Below are positions 28,793-39,101 of a stretch of DNA of 64,000 nt, in pieces (within the stretch, counting starts at the first letter, position 1; each line of letters opens with the position of its first letter). Source of the DNA: Atlantibacter hermannii (GTDB taxonomy: Bacteria > Pseudomonadota > Gammaproteobacteria > Enterobacterales > Enterobacteriaceae); NCBI RefSeq assembly GCF_009907385.1, contig NZ_JAAATR010000010.1:1-64000 (forward strand), read 5' to 3'. Below the pieces are notes generated by a model. It saw only the letters and a program-made list of their open reading frames with translations, searched no databases and was not told the DNA's origin. The position numbers were made by a program, and so were the translations under genes.

Positions 28793-30043
28793 ATGTCTCT
28801 TGCAAAAGCCTCAGTGTGGACGGCAGCGTCCACACTTATCAAGATTGCCGCCGGTTTACTGGTGATCAAACTGCTGGCGGTGGCGTTCGGCCCTGAAGGG
28901 GTCGGGCAGGCAGGAAACTTTCGTCAGCTCATCACCGTATTAGGCGTTCTGGCGGGTGCCGGGATTTTTAACGGCGTGACTAAGCTGGTCGCCCAGCATC
29001 ATGACGATCCAGAACAACTAAGACAGGTTACCGGCACATCGTCGGCGATGGTATTAGGGTTTTCCACGCTGCTGGCGGTCATTTTTTTGCTGGCTGCACA
29101 GCCTGTCAGCATTGGCCTGTTTGGGCACGACCGCTACCAGAACGTGGTGCGGCTGGTGGCTTTTATCCAGATGGGTATTGCCTGGGCTAACCTGACGCTG
29201 GCGATTCTGAAAGGCTTTCGCGATGCGCGCGGTAATGCGCTCTCGCTGATTATCGGCAGCATCATTGGCGTCGCCGCCTGGTATCTGTGTTATCGACTCG
29301 GCGGCTACGAAGGCGCATTGTTAGGGCTGGCGCTGGTGCCTGCGCTGGTGGTTTTCCCGGCGTTGTGGCTGCTTAAACGGCGTGAGCATGTGCCCCTGGG
29401 TTACCTGAAGCCGCGCTGGAACAGCCCCCTCGCCAGGCAACTGTCAACGTTTACCCTGATGGCGTTAATCACGTCGGTTACGCTGCCCGTGGCGTATGTG
29501 ATGATGCGAAACCTGATGGCTGCCCGGTACTCCTGGGATGAAGTCGGCATCTGGCAAGGGGTGAGTACCATCTCCGATGCCTACCTGCAATTTATTACCG
29601 CCACGTTCAGCGTCTGGCTGCTGCCTACGCTGTCGCGCTTAACCGCCAAACAGGACATCACCCGTGAGGTGTTGCGTTCGCTGAGGTTTGTGCTTCCGGC
29701 GGTTGCCGCAGCGAGCTTAACGGTCTGGCTGTTACGCGACGTCGCTATCTGGCTGCTGTTCTCGGCGAAATTTACCGCGATGCGCGATCTGTTTGCGTGG
29801 CAACTGGTCGGCGATGTGCTGAAAGTCGGCGCTTACGTGTTTGGTTATCTGGTGATTGCCAAAGCGTCACTGCGCTTTTATGTCCTGGCGGAACTTAGCC
29901 AGTTTGCGCTGTTGATCGGATTCTCCCACTGGCTGATTCCCGACCATGGCGCGCTGGGCGCGGCGCAGGCCTACATGGCCACTTATATCGTCTATTTCAC
30001 CCTATGTTGCGGCGTATTTTTACTCTGGCGCAGAAAAGCATGA
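28793..30043 (+). CDS. wzxE: WzxE, ECA lipid III flippase
   Basis: This multidrug/oligosaccharidyl-lipid/polysaccharide family transporter flips the undecaprenyl-PP-linked ECA trisaccharide across the inner membrane. It has 416 residues and about 12 hydrophobic segments, beginning [23 protein letters not shown], with early conserved [14 protein letters not shown]. The stop codon overlaps the wecF start (ATGA). Length and position match E. coli. Confidence 0.95.
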   Translation: MSLAKASVWTAASTLIKIAAGLLVIKLLAVAFGPEGVGQAGNFRQLITVLGVLAGAGIFNGVTKLVAQHHDDPEQLRQVTGTSSAMVLGFSTLLAVIFLLAAQPVSIGLFGHDRYQNVVRLVAFIQMGIAWANLTLAILKGFRDARGNALSLIIGSIIGVAAWYLCYRLGGYEGALLGLALVPALVVFPALWLLKRREHVPLGYLKPRWNSPLARQLSTFTLMALITSVTLPVAYVMMRNLMAARYSWDEVGIWQGVSTISDAYLQFITATFSVWLLPTLSRLTAKQDITREVLRSLRFVLPAVAAASLTVWLLRDVAIWLLFSAKFTAMRDLFAWQLVGDVLKVGAYVFGYLVIAKASLRFYVLAELSQFALLIGFSHWLIPDHGALGAAQAYMATYIVYFTLCCGVFLLWRRKA

Positions 30044-31116
30044 ACCCGTTAATACATATTCTGGGGTCGGATATTCCCCACCATAACCACACCGTACTGG
30101 GTTATTTTAATGACGAACTCGCATCGCTGGGGGCAATAGCCCGACGCTTTATGGTGGTCTCACAGGATGCATCGTTGCAAAGCCAGTATCCTGCGTTGAA
30201 CATTGAACATTATCCCACAAAAAAAGCGCTCAGCGCTGCGGTTATTGCGCTGGCTCGCGGCGACCGCGCGCAGCGTTTTTTCTTCCACGGGCAGTTTAAT
30301 GCGCCGCTGTGGATAGCGTTGCTGACCGGCGGGCTAAAATCTTGCCAGGTGAGCTGGCATATCTGGGGGGCCGATCTGTATGAAGCGTCGCGCAGCCTCA
30401 AGTTTCGCCTGTTTTATTTTCTGCGCCGGTTGGCGCAGAAGCGCGTTGGGCACGTGTTTGCCACGCGCGGCGATCTGAATTATTTTCATCAGCGTAACCC
30501 CGGGGTGCCGGGCTCGCTGCTCTATTTCCCAACCCGCATGGACCCGGCGTTGAACACTCTGGAAAAAGCGCCCGCGACGGGCAAATTGACCATCCTGGTG
30601 GGAAACTCCGGTGACAAGAGTAATGAACATATTGCAGCGCTTAAGGCGATTCACCGACAGTTTGGCGATAGCGTCGATGTGATTGTGCCAATGGGCTATC
30701 CGGCCAATAACCAGGCTTATATTGCAGAAGTCGAGCAGGCGGGGCGCGCGCTATTCAGCGTTGATAACCTTCATATTTTGCGCGATCAAATAGCGTTTGA
30801 TGATTACCTCGCCATGCTGAGACGTTGCGATCTGGGCTATTTTATCTTTGCCCGCCAGCAGGGTATCGGCACGCTGTGCCTGTTGATTCAGGCGGGTATT
30901 CCCTGTGTGCTGAGCCGAAAAAACCCGTTCTGGCAGGATATGACGGAACAGCATCTGCCGGTGCTGTTTACCGACGATATACTTAATGAAACGGTCATTC
31001 GCGAAGCGCAGCGCCAGCTTGGCATGGTAGACAAATCAACTATCGATTTTTTCCGGCCTGGTTATATCACCGGCTGGCATCAGGCGTTACGCGTGGCGGC
31101 GGGAGAGGCATCATGA
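30040..31116 (+). CDS. wecF: WecF, Fuc4NAc transferase (TDP-Fuc4NAc:lipid II)
   Basis: WecF adds the third sugar, Fuc4NAc, from dTDP-Fuc4NAc to complete ECA lipid III; it belongs to glycosyltransferase family 56 and is peripheral on the inner leaflet. From ATG 30040, overlapping the wzxE stop, it has 358 residues (E. coli 359). Conserved stretches are [40 protein letters not shown] and [22 protein letters not shown]. The middle differs noticeably from the E. coli protein as I recall it. Confidence 0.95.
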   Translation: MNPLIHILGSDIPHHNHTVLGYFNDELASLGAIARRFMVVSQDASLQSQYPALNIEHYPTKKALSAAVIALARGDRAQRFFFHGQFNAPLWIALLTGGLKSCQVSWHIWGADLYEASRSLKFRLFYFLRRLAQKRVGHVFATRGDLNYFHQRNPGVPGSLLYFPTRMDPALNTLEKAPATGKLTILVGNSGDKSNEHIAALKAIHRQFGDSVDVIVPMGYPANNQAYIAEVEQAGRALFSVDNLHILRDQIAFDDYLAMLRRCDLGYFIFARQQGIGTLCLLIQAGIPCVLSRKNPFWQDMTEQHLPVLFTDDILNETVIREAQRQLGMVDKSTIDFFRPGYITGWHQALRVAAGEAS

Positions 31117-32474
31117 GCTTGTTGCAATTTAGCGGGCTGTTTATTGTCTGGCTGCTGGCGACATTGTTTATCACCACCACCACCTGGTTTGAATTCCGCC
31201 GGGTGCGGTTCAATTTCAACCTATTCTTCTCGCTGCTGTTCCTGCTGACCTTTTTCTTCGGCTTTCCGTTTACCGCCCTACTGGTGTTTCGCTTTGACGT
31301 CGCCGTGGTGCCTGCTGAAGTGCTGCTGCAGGCGCAGCTCGCCGCCGCCTGTTTCTATGGCATCTATTATGTGACGTATAAAACGCGGTTGCGGCCGCGC
31401 GGCCGCGAGCATACGCGACAGCTTTTCTCGGTAAACCGCGTTGAGGCACAACTGACGTGGATATTGCTAATGGCGGTGGCACTGGTCAGCGTGGGCATCT
31501 TCTTTATGCATAACGGCTTTTTGCTGTTTCGCCTGCACTCCTATAGCCAGATATTTTCCAGCGAAGTATCCGGCGTTGCCCTGAAGCGCTTTTTCTACTT
31601 CTTTATTCCGGCGATGCTGGTGATCTATTTTCTGCGCCAGAGCGTCCAGGCGTGGCTGTTTTTCCTGGTGGTGACCGTGGGGTTCGGCTTGCTGACCTAT
31701 GCCATTGTCGGCGGGACACGCGCCAATATCATTATCGCCTTCGCGATTTTTTTGTTTATCGGCATTATTCGCGGCTGGATTTCTCTGTGGATGCTGGCCG
31801 CGGCCGGAGCGATGGGCATCGTCGGGATGTTCTGGCTGGCCCTGAAACGCTATGGACTGGATGTGCGCGGCGATGAAGCTTTTTACACGTTCCTCTATCT
31901 GACCCGCGATACTTTCTCGCCGTGGGAGAATCTGGCGCTGTTGCTACAGAATTACGGAAACATCGAATTTCAGGGGCTGGCGCCTGTCGCGCGTGATTTT
32001 TACGTGTTTATTCCGACATGGCTGTGGCCAGACCGGCCTGGCATCGTACTTAACTCGGCGAACTATTTTACCTGGGAAGTATTGAATAACCATTCAGGGC
32101 TGGCGATTTCGCCAACGCTGATCGGCTCGCTGGTCGTGATGGGCGGCGTGTGGTTTATTCCGCTGGGGGCGGTGGTGGTCGGGCTGATTATTAAGTGGTT
32201 TGACTGGCTTTACCAGCACGGTATTGACGGAACCAATCGCTACAAGTCTGCGATTTTGCAGAGTTTCTGCTTTGGGGCCATCTTTAATATGATCGTGCTG
32301 GCTCGTGAGGGCCTCGATTCGTTTGTTTCACGCGTGGTGTTTTTTATGGTGATTTTCGGTGCCTGTTTGCTGATCGCCAAATTGATGTACTGGATGTTGG
32401 AAAGTGCCGGGTTGATTCGTGGCAGGGTCCGTTCACTATCAGGGCGTTTTCCGCCCGGTCACAATCTCGGATAA
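31113..32474 (+). CDS. wzyE: WzyE, ECA polysaccharide polymerase
   Basis: A polytopic inner-membrane polymerase that joins ECA repeat units at the periplasmic face; its chain length is controlled by WzzE. It has 453 residues (E. coli 450) with about 11 predicted hydrophobic segments. [11 protein letters not shown] near residue 200 and the large periplasmic loop around 260-335 ([30 protein letters not shown]) are family features. It starts inside the wecF stop (ATGA). The C-terminal basic tail is [15 protein letters not shown]. Confidence 0.95.
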   Translation: MSLLQFSGLFIVWLLATLFITTTTWFEFRRVRFNFNLFFSLLFLLTFFFGFPFTALLVFRFDVAVVPAEVLLQAQLAAACFYGIYYVTYKTRLRPRGREHTRQLFSVNRVEAQLTWILLMAVALVSVGIFFMHNGFLLFRLHSYSQIFSSEVSGVALKRFFYFFIPAMLVIYFLRQSVQAWLFFLVVTVGFGLLTYAIVGGTRANIIIAFAIFLFIGIIRGWISLWMLAAAGAMGIVGMFWLALKRYGLDVRGDEAFYTFLYLTRDTFSPWENLALLLQNYGNIEFQGLAPVARDFYVFIPTWLWPDRPGIVLNSANYFTWEVLNNHSGLAISPTLIGSLVVMGGVWFIPLGAVVVGLIIKWFDWLYQHGIDGTNRYKSAILQSFCFGAIFNMIVLAREGLDSFVSRVVFFMVIFGACLLIAKLMYWMLESAGLIRGRVRSLSGRFPPGHNLG

Positions 32475-32482
32475 GGAAACAG

Positions 32483-33223
32483 ATGACTGACGACAATAGC
32501 GCGCCGCGTTATAACCTGCGTGGGCTTAATTTGCTCGGCTGGCGTGATAAGCGACATGCCCTCAACTATCTCTTTGCGGATGGTCGGTTGAAGCAAGGCA
32601 CACTGGTTGCCATCAATGCCGAAAAAATGCTCACGCTCAACGACGATGCGGAGGTCAGAGCGCTGATCGACGCGGCGGAATACAAATACGCGGATGGCAT
32701 CAGCGTTGTGCGTTCAATACGCAAGAAATATCCGCAGGCGCAAATCTCCCGCGTTGCGGGTGCAGATCTCTGGGAAGCCTTAATGGCGCGCGCCGGGCAG
32801 GTGGGTACGCCGGTGTTTCTGATCGGCGGAAAAGCGCAGGTGCTGAGCGAAACGGTTAGCCAACTGCGACAGCGTTGGCAGGTCAACGTGGTGGGCGAGC
32901 AGGATGGCTATTTCCCTCCGGAAGCGCGCCAGGCGTTGTTTGAACGGATCCGTGATAGCGGTGCGCAGATCGTGACGGTCGCGATGGGTTCGCCACGCCA
33001 GGAAATTTTTATGCGCGACTGCCGTAAGATCTATCCGGAAGCCCTGTATATGGGGGTCGGCGGCACCTATGACGTCTTCACCGGCCATGTTAAGCGTGCG
33101 CCCAAAGCGTGGCAGCGTCTGGGGCTGGAGTGGCTGTACCGTCTGCTCTCTCAGCCCAGCCGTATCACCCGCCAGCTCCGTTTACTGCGCTATCTCGCCT
33201 GGCATTATACCGGCAGGCTCTGA
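32483..33223 (+). CDS. wecG: WecG, UDP-ManNAcA transferase
   Basis: WecG adds ManNAcA to GlcNAc-PP-undecaprenol to form ECA lipid II; it belongs to glycosyltransferase family 26 (WecG/TagA/CpsF). Its 246 residues equal E. coli. Conserved [20 protein letters not shown] with the likely catalytic Asp near residue 70, and [15 protein letters not shown] with [11 protein letters not shown] are visible. It has no membrane helix; C-terminal amphipathic helices are thought to dock it to the membrane. It is the last gene of the cluster; 230 bases without a gene follow. Confidence 0.96.
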   Translation: MTDDNSAPRYNLRGLNLLGWRDKRHALNYLFADGRLKQGTLVAINAEKMLTLNDDAEVRALIDAAEYKYADGISVVRSIRKKYPQAQISRVAGADLWEALMARAGQVGTPVFLIGGKAQVLSETVSQLRQRWQVNVVGEQDGYFPPEARQALFERIRDSGAQIVTVAMGSPRQEIFMRDCRKIYPEALYMGVGGTYDVFTGHVKRAPKAWQRLGLEWLYRLLSQPSRITRQLRLLRYLAWHYTGRL

Positions 33224-33453
33224 TCTCCTCACGGCGGAACGCGCTTCCGCCGCATCGTTACCCCCGCATTTTTTTCTATTTCTCAACATTTTTTTAATCT
33301 GCCGTTTGCCATTTTGGAAAATTTAGGAAACCATGCGCGGGTTTTAGCGCCTGATATTCGCGTCAGTGATGTTTGGCGACGATTACCCCTATGACATAAC
33401 CCATAACAATAACCGGCGCAGCCGGAGCAACAACATCACAACACAGAGGATTT

Positions 33454-34839
33454 ATGGCAGAAAATAAACCTGAGCTTCAGCGTGGGCTGGAGTCTCGACA
33501 TATCGAACTCATCGCCCTTGGGGGCACGATTGGCGTTGGGCTGTTTATGGGCGCGGCGAGTACCCTGAAATGGGCTGGCCCTTCGGTCCTGCTGGCGTAC
33601 ATTATCGCTGGCCTGTTTGTCTTTTTTATCATGCGCTCTATGGGCGAAATGCTGTTTCTGGAGCCAGTGACCGGTTCATTCGCCGTTTACGCGCACCGCT
33701 ATATGAGCCCGTTCTTTGGCTATCTGACGGCCTGGTCGTACTGGTTTATGTGGATGGCGGTGGGGATATCGGAAATTACCGCTATCGGGGTTTACGTCCA
33801 GTTTTGGTTCCCGGAAATGGCCCAGTGGATACCGGCGTTAATCGCAGTGGGCCTGGTGGCGCTGGCGAATATGGCGGCAGTGCGGCTGTACGGTGAAATC
33901 GAATTCTGGTTTGCCATGATAAAAGTCACCACCATTATCGTGATGATCGTGATTGGCCTGGGGGTGATTTTCTTTGGCTTTGGCAACGGCGGCCAGGCGG
34001 TCGGTTTCTCAAACCTGACGGAACACGGCGGTTTCTTTGCCGGCGGCTGGAAGGGCTTTTTAACCGCGCTGTGTATTGTGGTGGCGTCATATCAGGGCGT
34101 GGAGCTGATCGGCATTACCGCGGGTGAAGCAAAAAATCCCCAGGTCACTCTGCGCAGCGCCGTCAGCAAAGTGCTGTGGCGTATTTTGATTTTCTACGTG
34201 GGCGCGATTTTCGTTATCGTCACGCTGTTTCCGTGGGACCAGATTGGCAGCAACGGCAGCCCCTTTGTCCTGACCTTCGCTAAAATCGGTATTACCGCCG
34301 CAGCGGGCATTATCAATTTTGTGGTGCTAACGGCGGCACTTTCGGGCTGCAACAGCGGCATGTACAGCTGCGGACGTATGCTATATGCCCTGGCCAATAA
34401 CCGCCAGCTACCGGCGGCGGTAGGCAAAGTCTCGAAAAACGGCGTTCCGGTGGCTGGCGTGGCGATTTCTATCGTTATCCTGCTGATTGGCTCCTGCCTG
34501 AACTACATCATTCCCAATCCGCAACGCGTGTTTGTTTACGTCTATAGCGCCAGCGTATTGCCGGGCATGGTGCCGTGGTTTGTGATCCTGATTAGCCAGT
34601 TGCGCTTTCGCCAGGTGCACCGGCAGGCGTTGGTCAGCCATCCGTTTCGCTCAATGCTTTTCCCATGGGCGAACTATTTGACGATGGCGTTCCTGATTTG
34701 CGTACTTATCGGCATGGGATTCAACGAAGATACCCGCATGTCCCTGATTGTCGGGGCGCTATTCCTGGCGCTGGTATCGGCGGCATACACGCTATTTGGC
34801 TTCAATCGACACAATTCACTGCCTAAAGTGGAGAGATAA
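33454..34839 (+). CDS. yifK: YifK (ThrP), amino acid permease of the APC family
   Basis: A 461-residue inner-membrane transporter with 12 hydrophobic segments and the N-terminal motif [24 protein letters not shown] of the amino acid transporter subfamily. In E. coli/Salmonella it is reported as a threonine/serine:H+ symporter, under Lrp and GcvB control. Conserved [11 protein letters not shown] and [18 protein letters not shown] are present. Directly upstream is AGAGG. It stands alone between wecG and the argX tRNA operon. Confidence 0.93.
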   Translation: MAENKPELQRGLESRHIELIALGGTIGVGLFMGAASTLKWAGPSVLLAYIIAGLFVFFIMRSMGEMLFLEPVTGSFAVYAHRYMSPFFGYLTAWSYWFMWMAVGISEITAIGVYVQFWFPEMAQWIPALIAVGLVALANMAAVRLYGEIEFWFAMIKVTTIIVMIVIGLGVIFFGFGNGGQAVGFSNLTEHGGFFAGGWKGFLTALCIVVASYQGVELIGITAGEAKNPQVTLRSAVSKVLWRILIFYVGAIFVIVTLFPWDQIGSNGSPFVLTFAKIGITAAAGIINFVVLTAALSGCNSGMYSCGRMLYALANNRQLPAAVGKVSKNGVPVAGVAISIVILLIGSCLNYIIPNPQRVFVYVYSASVLPGMVPWFVILISQLRFRQVHRQALVSHPFRSMLFPWANYLTMAFLICVLIGMGFNEDTRMSLIVGALFLALVSAAYTLFGFNRHNSLPKVER

Positions 34840-34891
34840 GCGACAAAGTGCGCAAAGCATAACCAAACGCGCATTTTCTTAAAAAAAGCAC

Positions 34892-34920
34892 TAGACAGCA
34901 GGGCGCGAAGCCCGTAGTAT
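34892..34920 (+). promoter_or_regulatory. Putative tRNA operon promoter
   Basis: TAGACA (34892-34897) and TAGTAT (34915-34920) are 17 bases apart. The following CCCCCTCCGC is a GC-rich discriminator, typical of stable RNA promoters under stringent control. The spacer contains the inverted repeat GGGC...GCCC. Confidence 0.65.
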
Positions 34921-34941
34921 CCCCCTCCGCAACGGCGCTAC

Positions 34942-35018
<77 letters not shown>

Positions 35019-35073
35019 TTTAAATGAGGCGCTTGAGCGGTGAAGTAGAACAAAGCGCGTAAAGATTTGCAGT

Positions 35074-35150
35074 GGTGGCTATAGCTCAGTTGGTAGAGCC
35101 CTGGATTGTGATTCCAGTTGTCGTGGGTTCGAGTCCCATTAGCCACCCCA
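35074..35150 (+). tRNA. hisR: tRNA-His (anticodon GTG)
   Basis: A 77-nt tRNA with the extra 5' G typical of tRNA-His (GGTGGCTATAG), anticodon GTG at 35108-35110 and encoded CCA end. Classic target of his operon attenuation; second in the cluster. Confidence 0.97.
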
Positions 35151-35165
35151 TTATTTAGTGGCGAT

Positions 35166-35252
35166 GCGAAGGTGGCGGAATTGGTAGACGCGCTAGCTTC
35201 AGGTGTTAGTGTCTTAACGGACGTGAGGGTTCAAGTCCCTCTCTTCGCACCA
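35166..35252 (+). tRNA. leuT: tRNA-Leu (anticodon CAG)
   Basis: An 87-nt class II tRNA with the long variable arm, starting GCGAAGGTGGCGGAA and ending CTTCGCACCA; anticodon CAG at 35200-35202. Confidence 0.97.
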
Positions 35253-35290
35253 CAACTGAATTGAACTAAAAATTCAAAAAAGCAGTAATT

Positions 35291-35367
35291 CGGCGAGTAG
35301 CGCAGCTTGGTAGCGCAACTGGTTTGGGACCAGTGGGTCGGAGGTTCGAATCCTCTCTCGCCGACCA
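35291..35367 (+). tRNA. proM: tRNA-Pro (anticodon TGG)
   Basis: A 77-nt tRNA starting CGGCGAGTAGCGCAG and ending TCGCCGACCA, anticodon TGG at 35325-35327. It is the last of the four tRNAs and is followed within seven bases by the operon terminator. Confidence 0.97.
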
Positions 35368-35373
35368 ATTTAG

Positions 35374-35397
35374 AACCCCGCTTCGGCGGGGTTTTTT
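35374..35397 (+). terminator. Terminator of the tRNA operon
   Basis: AACCCCGC-TTCG-GCGGGGTT is a perfect 8-bp stem on a TTCG tetraloop, followed by a T run. Confidence 0.93.
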
Positions 35398-35485
35398 CTT
35401 TTCTGCCTTCCTTCACGCGTTTTTTTCCTCGCTTTATTACACGTTTCCCGGACTGTCGCCGAAAAGCAACGATGCGTGTCAGGGT

Positions 35486-35503
35486 TGTCGCTAAAATAAG
35501 ACA
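35486..35503. promoter_or_regulatory. GlrR-like activator site, distal
   Basis: TGTC-N10-GACA, the consensus of the sigma-54 activator GlrR as I recall it, is exact here. Its centre is about 204 bases upstream of the inferred glmZ start, a normal distance for an enhancer site. A further half site (TGTC at 35454) lies upstream without a full partner. Confidence 0.65.
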
Positions 35504-35548
35504 TCTAATTCACTGAATTTAAAAAAGAAGATGATATACCCTCAGGGT

Positions 35549-35566
35549 TGTCTCTTGTTGGCGACA
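35549..35566. promoter_or_regulatory. GlrR-like activator site, proximal
   Basis: A second exact TGTC-N10-GACA is centred about 141 bases upstream of the glmZ start. Two matching sites in 80 bases before a sigma-54 promoter make chance unlikely. The glrK-glrR genes are not in the window. Confidence 0.68.
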
Positions 35567-35671
35567 GATAAACCTCCTTTTGATCACATTCTTCCTGTTG
35601 GTTTAACCGGTTCAAAACGCTAACTCGCTGAATAATCAAAGCTCTTTTAGGACCATTCTCTTGTGCCTACC

Positions 35672-35694
35672 TGGCACAGTTTGTGCAATAATAT
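35672..35694 (+). promoter_or_regulatory. glmZ promoter: sigma-54 elements overlapping a sigma-70 -10
   Basis: TGGCAC at 35672 and TGC at 35684-35686 give the GG and GC dinucleotides with exactly 10 bases between them, as sigma-54 requires (-24/-12). TAATAT (35689-35694) is a good sigma-70 -10 five bases before the same start. Overlapping sigma-54/sigma-70 promoters for glmZ are known in E. coli, while other enterobacteria rely on sigma-54 alone. Confidence 0.8.
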
Positions 35695-35698
35695 CCAT

Positions 35699-35896
35699 GT
35701 AGATGCTCATTCCATCTCTTATGTTCGCCGCAGGCTTCATAAACCCAGGAATGATGCAGAGCCGTTTAACGGTGCTTATCGTCCACCGAGAGATGTCGCT
35801 AACGCCTCATCAAACACCATGGACATAACGTTGAGTGAAGCACCTCTTTGTTGTCACAGACCTCTTTAACACCTGCCAACTGGCAGGTGTTTTTTT
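35699..35896 (+). ncRNA. glmZ: GlmZ small RNA
   Basis: An about 198-nt RNA starting GTAGATGCTCATTCCATCTC, near-identical over its 5' half to E. coli GlmZ. It also keeps the internal GTGCTTATCGTCCAC and the GTTGAGTGAAGCACC region. It ends in a terminator (ACACCTGCC...GGCAGGTGT plus seven T). GlmZ, with Hfq, base-pairs upstream of glmS to activate translation of glucosamine-6-phosphate synthase. RapZ and RNase E inactivate it, and GlmY sequesters RapZ. The position before hemY matches E. coli. The terminator stem differs in sequence but not in form. Confidence 0.93.
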
Positions 35897-35961
35897 ATCT
35901 GTGTATAAAAGCGATGCTGCACAGACATCGCCTTCCCGTTTGAAAAGGCGACAGAGGAGGG

Positions 35962-37158
35962 TTACTGCGGAGGATTGTTTTGCAACGTCAGCAACAGACC
36001 TTCGCGGCGCATTTGTGCGGCCTCTTCGGGCTGATGCAACCTGTCCAGCACATCAGCGAGCCAGGCGTAATCAAAGGCGTCGGGGCGCTGTTTTAACGCC
36101 GCGCGAAACGCGATGCTCGCTTCCTGCCATTCGCCATGCTTCATCAGCAACTGGCCCAGCGTACTCCACAATAACGGGCGATCGCCCTGGGTTTTAATCT
36201 GCTGGCGCAACGCTTTTTCAAGCTGCTCCGGGTTACCGGTTTTCAGACGCGGCATCAGCATCACCAGGCGCTCATCGTACTGGCGTTTCAGTCCATCCAG
36301 AATAATGGTCTGGGCGGTATCGTGATCGTCGCATTCGATAAGGTGCTCCGCCATCGCCACCTGAAGCGCAGGTTGCTGGCGCGTCTTGCGGCTTTGGTTT
36401 TGCCACCAGGCCTTCAGACCGTCGCTACCCTGCTCGGCGCGCGCCTGATCCATTAGCCCGATCCATGCCTGTTGCTGTAGCGCGTCGCGATGGGCATCGT
36501 CCGCCACCTGCGCTTTCTGCATTGACGGCAGAATATCCAGCAGCGAGCTCCACGCGCCGGTGCGCACGTAAGCTTGCTCTGCCAGGCGCAGCACTTCCGG
36601 ATGACGCGGAGTCACTTCCAGCAGCTTATCAACGCCGTGACGCGCCGCGTGGTTTTCATTACGCGCCAGTTGCAACCGCACACGGGTGATCTCCACCGGG
36701 ATTTGATCGCCGTCGGCCAGTTCCGCCGCGCGCTCCAGATGCTGATTGGCGCGAATTTCGTCGCCGCGCTGCTGGGCCGCTTCTGCCGCCAGCAAGTAGT
36801 TCACCACCGGCTGTTCGGCATGATCGGCGTTTTTCGACATCAGCTTCTCAACCTGCTGATAATCGCCTTCCGCCAGTTTCAACAAGGCCTGGCTGGTTTG
36901 CTTGCGGGCGCGATTGCGTTTGCGGCCCAGGAACCAGCCGCGGGTGCGCGCGCCGGTGCGGAACAGACGACGCAGTATCCACTCAATCGCAAACAGCACC
37001 ACCAGCGCCAGGATCACGATGATCGCTAACCCGGTGACGCTGGTTTCGATGTTCCAGTTGTCGGTCTGGATCAATACGTAGCCCTGGTGACCGGCGATCA
37101 TCGGCCCCACAACGATCCCTGCCATTAGCAGCAGGAAAAGCAACAGTACTTTAACCAT
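35962..37158 (-). CDS. hemY: HemY, membrane TPR protein of the hem operon
   Basis: The 398-residue inner-membrane protein has two N-terminal hydrophobic segments (about 3-22 and 40-62) followed by a helical TPR-like domain with repeats rich in LL/AE/RA to the C terminus. It is the last gene of hemCDXY. Despite the name it is unrelated to protoporphyrinogen oxidase (HemY of Bacillus). A role in late heme synthesis or protein interaction is proposed but not settled. Its start overlaps the hemX stop by one base (TAATG). Confidence 0.93.
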   Translation of the reverse strand: MVKVLLLFLLLMAGIVVGPMIAGHQGYVLIQTDNWNIETSVTGLAIIVILALVVLFAIEWILRRLFRTGARTRGWFLGRKRNRARKQTSQALLKLAEGDYQQVEKLMSKNADHAEQPVVNYLLAAEAAQQRGDEIRANQHLERAAELADGDQIPVEITRVRLQLARNENHAARHGVDKLLEVTPRHPEVLRLAEQAYVRTGAWSSLLDILPSMQKAQVADDAHRDALQQQAWIGLMDQARAEQGSDGLKAWWQNQSRKTRQQPALQVAMAEHLIECDDHDTAQTIILDGLKRQYDERLVMLMPRLKTGNPEQLEKALRQQIKTQGDRPLLWSTLGQLLMKHGEWQEASIAFRAALKQRPDAFDYAWLADVLDRLHQPEEAAQMRREGLLLTLQNNPPQ

Positions 37159-38342
37159 TACTGTTCTCCCTGCGCCGGTTCAGATGTCGCAGGCGCTTCG
37201 GCAGGCGCCTGCGCGGCCTCCGCAGGGGCGGCGGCAGGCTGCGCCAGCAGGTTGCGTACCCGGGTCTGCATCAGTTTTTCCAGAATCGGCTGGCTTTGCA
37301 GCGTTTCCGGCACATCCATGGTGATGTTTTGCTGGCTCAACGCATCCAGCGTCTCAAGGAAGCCTTTAGTGGTGGCGTCGTCGGTGTCGTAATAGGCGCG
37401 TACCCAGGTCGATACGTTATCCAGCGATTGCTTGTAGGTTTCATTCTGATGGCGCGGCACCGCCTGTGCAGCCACTAACAGCCGCGAACGGATGTTCTCA
37501 CGCAGGTAGATATCCTGATTGGGTGCCAGCAGCGGAACGGCGGTGTCGTCGCGGCGGCGGATAGTGATGAAGCTGTCCATAAAGTTATGCCAGCTCTTCA
37601 CCAGGTTTTGACGCCATTCGGTCACGGTGCTGGAAAGCTCAGTGCCGTCGCTATCCATCGGCGCGGAATCATTGTCGTTATCCGCCAGGCGCAGATTATC
37701 AACCTGATTGGCCAGCTGATTCAGCTTCAGGATAATGCCGTCATAATCCACCTGAGACACCGCAGACAGGGTGGCGATATCATCAGTAATGGCGCGACGG
37801 GCGGTAATCAGGCTCGGATCGTTCATATCCGCGAGGCTGGCGTCGGCGCTTTTCAGCAGCGCGGCGGCGGTGGTAACATCCTGGTCGCTCCACAGCTTGC
37901 GGCCAGCCAGCTTCACCAGAAAGTCCGACTGTGCCAGCAGCCAGGTTTTGGCGTCGGTCCCGGAGATGGTGGCGACTTTCTGCTGTACTTCATCCAACTG
38001 GCGGGTCAGGTTTTCCTGCTCGCGCTTCGCCGTTTCCAGCGCGCCCGCCTGCTGTTTAATGGTGTTTTCCAGATCGGATTTCTGGGCTTGCTGCTGCTGT
38101 TGCAGCGCCGTCAGCTGGCCTTCCAGCGCGTCAAGCGTGGCCGCCTGATTGGCGGACTGATGTTTGCCCCAGCTATACAGCCCCACGCCAGCGGCCAGCG
38201 CAATGGCGATTGCCACCGCGCTTAACGCCAGCGCAGTATTGATTTTGCGGTCTTTTTTCTCGGGTTGTTGAGGTGGGGAGGTGATTTCCACCGTATCCCT
38301 GTTTTCTTCAGGCACAGTTGAGGCGTTTTGTTGTTCCGTCAT
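37158..38342 (-). CDS. hemX: HemX, membrane-anchored protein of the hem operon
   Basis: The 394-residue protein has an acidic Pro-containing N terminus (about 1-35), one membrane segment (about 37-57, [20 protein letters not shown]), a coiled coil (about 70-125, rich in Q, E and K with a QQQQQ run), and a globular periplasmic domain. It ends in an Ala/Pro/Glu tail ([17 protein letters not shown]). It is often called a uroporphyrinogen-III C-methyltransferase, but it lacks visible SAM-binding motifs, so that name is not supported here. It lies between hemD and hemY. Confidence 0.92.
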   Translation of the reverse strand: MTEQQNASTVPEENRDTVEITSPPQQPEKKDRKINTALALSAVAIAIALAAGVGLYSWGKHQSANQAATLDALEGQLTALQQQQQAQKSDLENTIKQQAGALETAKREQENLTRQLDEVQQKVATISGTDAKTWLLAQSDFLVKLAGRKLWSDQDVTTAAALLKSADASLADMNDPSLITARRAITDDIATLSAVSQVDYDGIILKLNQLANQVDNLRLADNDNDSAPMDSDGTELSSTVTEWRQNLVKSWHNFMDSFITIRRRDDTAVPLLAPNQDIYLRENIRSRLLVAAQAVPRHQNETYKQSLDNVSTWVRAYYDTDDATTKGFLETLDALSQQNITMDVPETLQSQPILEKLMQTRVRNLLAQPAAAPAEAAQAPAEAPATSEPAQGEQ

Positions 38343-38363
38343 TATGGCTTCCCATTATGAGAG

Positions 38364-39101
38364 TTATTGCAACACGCGCAGCAGCGCATCGTTGTCAGCA
38401 TTATCGGCGACGGTAATGTCCAGCCAGCCCAGTTCCCGGGCGAGGGTCGCCAAACGTTCGCTGACGACAATCAGTCGGCAACGAAGTAACCAGTGTGTTT
38501 GATACCAGGGCGGGATCAGCGTAAACAGGCGCCTGAGCATTTCTCCGCTGGTTACCACCAGCGTATCCACGCCGCGCTGTTGCCAGCGGTGTGCTTCTTC
38601 CGTCCCATCATAGTATTTGTCATTACGTTGATAACATTCACAAAACGTCACGCTGACGCCGCGTTTTGCCAGCGTTTCGCCGATCAGCTCGCGCCCGCCG
38701 TTGCCGCGCAACAGTACAGCGCGCTTGCCCGCAACGTTTTGTAATTCTGGTAATTGTAGCAACACTTCGCTGATTTCCCGGTCACGGGGATAATTAACCG
38801 TGAGGCCGCTGGCGGTATGCAGCGCAAGCGCCGTGGTTCGTCCAATGGCAAAAGCCTGAACCTGCGGCCAGGCGAGAGAGTGCTGTCGCAGCGTGGCCGC
38901 CGCATGCGATACGGCGTGTTGTGAAAGGGCGAACAGGAGATCGTCAGGCGACAGGGACGCCAGCAGATCCGGCAGAGCCGACAGCTCGCGTCCGGGAGAA
39001 AATTCGATCAGCGGTAAACTCCAGGCGACCTTTCCCTGCGCGCGCAAGCGGCTTACCAGCTCTTCTCCCGCAGGGGAGGGACGGGTCACCAGGATATTCA
39101 T
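38364..39101 (-). CDS. hemD: Uroporphyrinogen-III synthase HemD
   Basis: HemD cyclises hydroxymethylbilane to uroporphyrinogen III with inversion of ring D. It has 245 residues (E. coli 246) in two similar alpha/beta domains; the N terminus [19 protein letters not shown] and the mid-part [12 protein letters not shown] are family features. HemD proteins diverge widely, so motif support is modest, but its overlap with hemC (four bases) makes the call secure. Confidence 0.95.
   Translation of the reverse strand: MNILVTRPSPAGEELVSRLRAQGKVAWSLPLIEFSPGRELSALPDLLASLSPDDLLFALSQHAVSHAAATLRQHSLAWPQVQAFAIGRTTALALHTASGLTVNYPRDREISEVLLQLPELQNVAGKRAVLLRGNGGRELIGETLAKRGVSVTFCECYQRNDKYYDGTEEAHRWQQRGVDTLVVTSGEMLRRLFTLIPPWYQTHWLLRCRLIVVSERLATLARELGWLDITVADNADNDALLRVLQ

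Noticed and set aside
33224-33453. Possible hairpin (GGCGGAA...TTCCGCC at 33233-33251) as terminator after wecG
   Set aside because: The stem is only seven pairs and the T run comes 20 bases later; too weak to call. Nothing else is supported in this 230-base gap.
35231-35516. Small frames overlapping leuT and proM tRNAs on both strands
   Set aside because: They are translations of tRNA genes and the terminator; similar spurious peptides are common in databases.
35663-36197. Frames of 68 and 120 codons across glmZ
   Set aside because: They cross the small RNA, its terminator and hemY antisense; GlmZ is non-coding and conserved at RNA level.
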